Source of the DNA: Kribbella steppae
GTDB taxonomy: Bacteria; Actinomycetota; Actinomycetes; Propionibacteriales; Kribbellaceae
DNA: 64,000 nucleotides
NCBI RefSeq assembly: GCF_004342025.1
Contig: NZ_SLWN01000009.1
Location: 62,001-126,000 of the forward strand
Reading direction: 5' to 3'
The position numbers were made by a program, and so were the translations under genes. Below, in pieces: positions 63,198 to 64,000 of the stretch. Each line of letters begins with the position of its first letter. The stretch's first letter is position 1. A model generated the notes under the pieces. The model was not told where the DNA came from. It worked only from the letters and a program-made list of their open reading frames with translations, and did no database searches.

Positions 63198-64000
63198 TCA
63201 CCCCTTCCGTTGCCCACTCCATCGCGCTGTAAGTGCCAGGATCGCCGCGGCGCCGGTCGCGGCGACACCGACGCGCCGTGCGAGGGCAGCGGTACGGCGG
63301 ACGTCCGCGACCGTCGGCGGGGGTCCACCGCCCAGCGTGCCACGGTCCTCCTGATAGTCGCCGTAGCTGTTTCGCCCACCGAGCTGCAGCTCGAGCGCAC
63401 CGGCGAACGCGGCCTCGACCGGACCCGCGTTCGGACTGGGGTGCTTGGACGCATCCCGCTGCCACACCCCAACCGCCTGTCGCGGCCGTCCCGCCGCGAG
63501 TCCGGTCAGCAGAGCGCAGGCCCGAGCAGGCAGCAGATTGAGTACGTCGTCCAGCCGGGCAGCGGCCCATCCGAAGTTGAGGTACTTCGCTGACTTGTAG
63601 CCGACCATCGCGTCCAGGGTGTTCGCGGCGCGGTAGCCGAGCAGCCCGGGTATGCCGAGCACGCCGCCCCAGAGCAGCGGTGCCACACAGGCGTCGGAGG
63701 TGTTCTCGGCCAACGACTCCACCGTCGCACGGGCCAGTTCGTCAGCTTCGAGGTTGGTCGCGTCCCGCGCGCACAGGTGGCTCAGGCGGTCGCGGGCAGC
63801 CGGGATGTCCTTCTCCTCGAGCAGACCGGCCATCACCTCGGCCTCGCGATCCAGGCTGCGGGCGCCGAGCACGGTCCAGGTCGCGGCGGCGGTGACCAGA
63901 GTGTGGAGGATCGGGCGGTTCCTGGTCAGCCGTTCCGCGATCACTCCGGCGGCGGTCGCCGTACCGACGAGCACGCTCGCGTACGCCGTACCGGCCGCGC
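63198..64000 (-). CDS. cbiB: Adenosylcobinamide-phosphate synthase (5' end cut by window)
   Basis: At least 267 residues; the frame enters from beyond base 64,000. The membrane protein carries the CbiB pattern LVTAAATWTVLGARSLDREAEVMAGLLEEKDIPAARDRLSHLCARDATNLEADELARATVESLAENTSDACVAPLLWGG, then AANTLDAMVGYKSAKYLNFGWAAARLDDVLNLLPAR. It attaches the aminopropanol (phosphate) arm to cobyric acid. The true start is outside the window. Together with cobN, the chelatase and the cobO–cobB–bluB operon it shows a full aerobic-type cobalamin pathway nearby. Confidence 0.95.
   Translation of the reverse strand, partial: AAGTAYASVLVGTATAAGVIAERLTRNRPILHTLVTAAATWTVLGARSLDREAEVMAGLLEEKDIPAARDRLSHLCARDATNLEADELARATVESLAENTSDACVAPLLWGGVLGIPGLLGYRAANTLDAMVGYKSAKYLNFGWAAARLDDVLNLLPARACALLTGLAAGRPRQAVGVWQRDASKHPSPNAGPVEAAFAGALELQLGGRNSYGDYQEDRGTLGGGPPPTVADVRRTAALARRVGVAATGAAAILALTARWSGQRKG

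Overview
The window is 64 kb of high-GC DNA with dense, short-gap gene packing. Many stop/start overlaps (ATGA, GTGA, TGATG) suggest translational coupling. Gene content points to an actinobacterium of the Nocardioidaceae/Kribbella type. The evidence is the conserved MerR–DUF151–MerR–FHA–gcvH–DUF881–Sbp–DUF881–CDP-alcohol phosphotransferase block known from Mycobacterium (Rv1822–Rv1830 region), a mycobacterial-type LexA box before imuA'/imuB, an F420-dependent PPOX-type enzyme, a DUF222/HNH protein and SigE-type ECF factors. The genus is an inference; no rRNA or tRNA gene was found to settle it.

Layout. 1–4,900: a partial serine hydrolase (beta-lactamase fold), gcvP with a glycine riboswitch in front, and a DapA-family aldolase, all on the minus strand. 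4,915–10,734: the conserved actinobacterial block on the minus strand, combining regulators (two MerR proteins, an FHA protein), the lipoyl carrier GcvH and small envelope/division-linked membrane proteins. 10,953–17,400: mixed single genes and pairs, including a DGPF-domain/ECF42 sigma pair and a SigE-type ECF factor coupled to a PASTA-bearing membrane protein. 17,400–20,510: a DUF222/HNH endonuclease gene with a long low-complexity insert, flanked by weakly coding DNA and tandem repeats. 20,511–23,781: the SOS-controlled imuA'–imuB pair and a zinc-ribbon protein of unknown function. 23,803–25,002: an F420 enzyme and a PIG-L deacetylase.

24,965–36,460 is a co-oriented minus-strand catabolic island of 13 genes. 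It has a NitT/TauT-type ABC importer, an Ldh2-family dehydrogenase, a Rid-family protein, an FAH-family enzyme, an SDR, a flavin hydroxylase with a thioredoxin-like tail, a small cupin, an ACMSD-like amidohydrolase, a quinone-oxidoreductase-like enzyme and two closely related GntR/FCD regulators. The same palindromic operator lies before the importer and before the oxidoreductase. The set suggests uptake and ring hydroxylation/cleavage of an unknown, perhaps nitrogen-containing, aromatic acid. This is the best candidate for an undescribed system here.

36,792–44,755: a two-component system, a MarR/azoreductase divergent pair with a clear operator, an RlmA-like methyltransferase, an ABC exporter pair whose permease begins with a pentapeptide tandem repeat, a LolA/RseB-like secreted protein and a tubby-like protein. 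44,769–64,000 is largely cobalamin synthesis: a chelatase ChlI/ChlD fusion, cobO, cobB, a CbiG-C–BluB fusion and cobN, with cbiB cut by the window edge. Two cobalamin riboswitches precede the chelatase operon and cobN. Between and after these lie a large LuxR-type ATPase regulator, a small secreted protein, a BKACE protein, SurE, an ArsR/SRPBCC pair, a secreted vanadium-haloperoxidase-like phosphatase, a DUF3500 protein and a histidine phosphatase.
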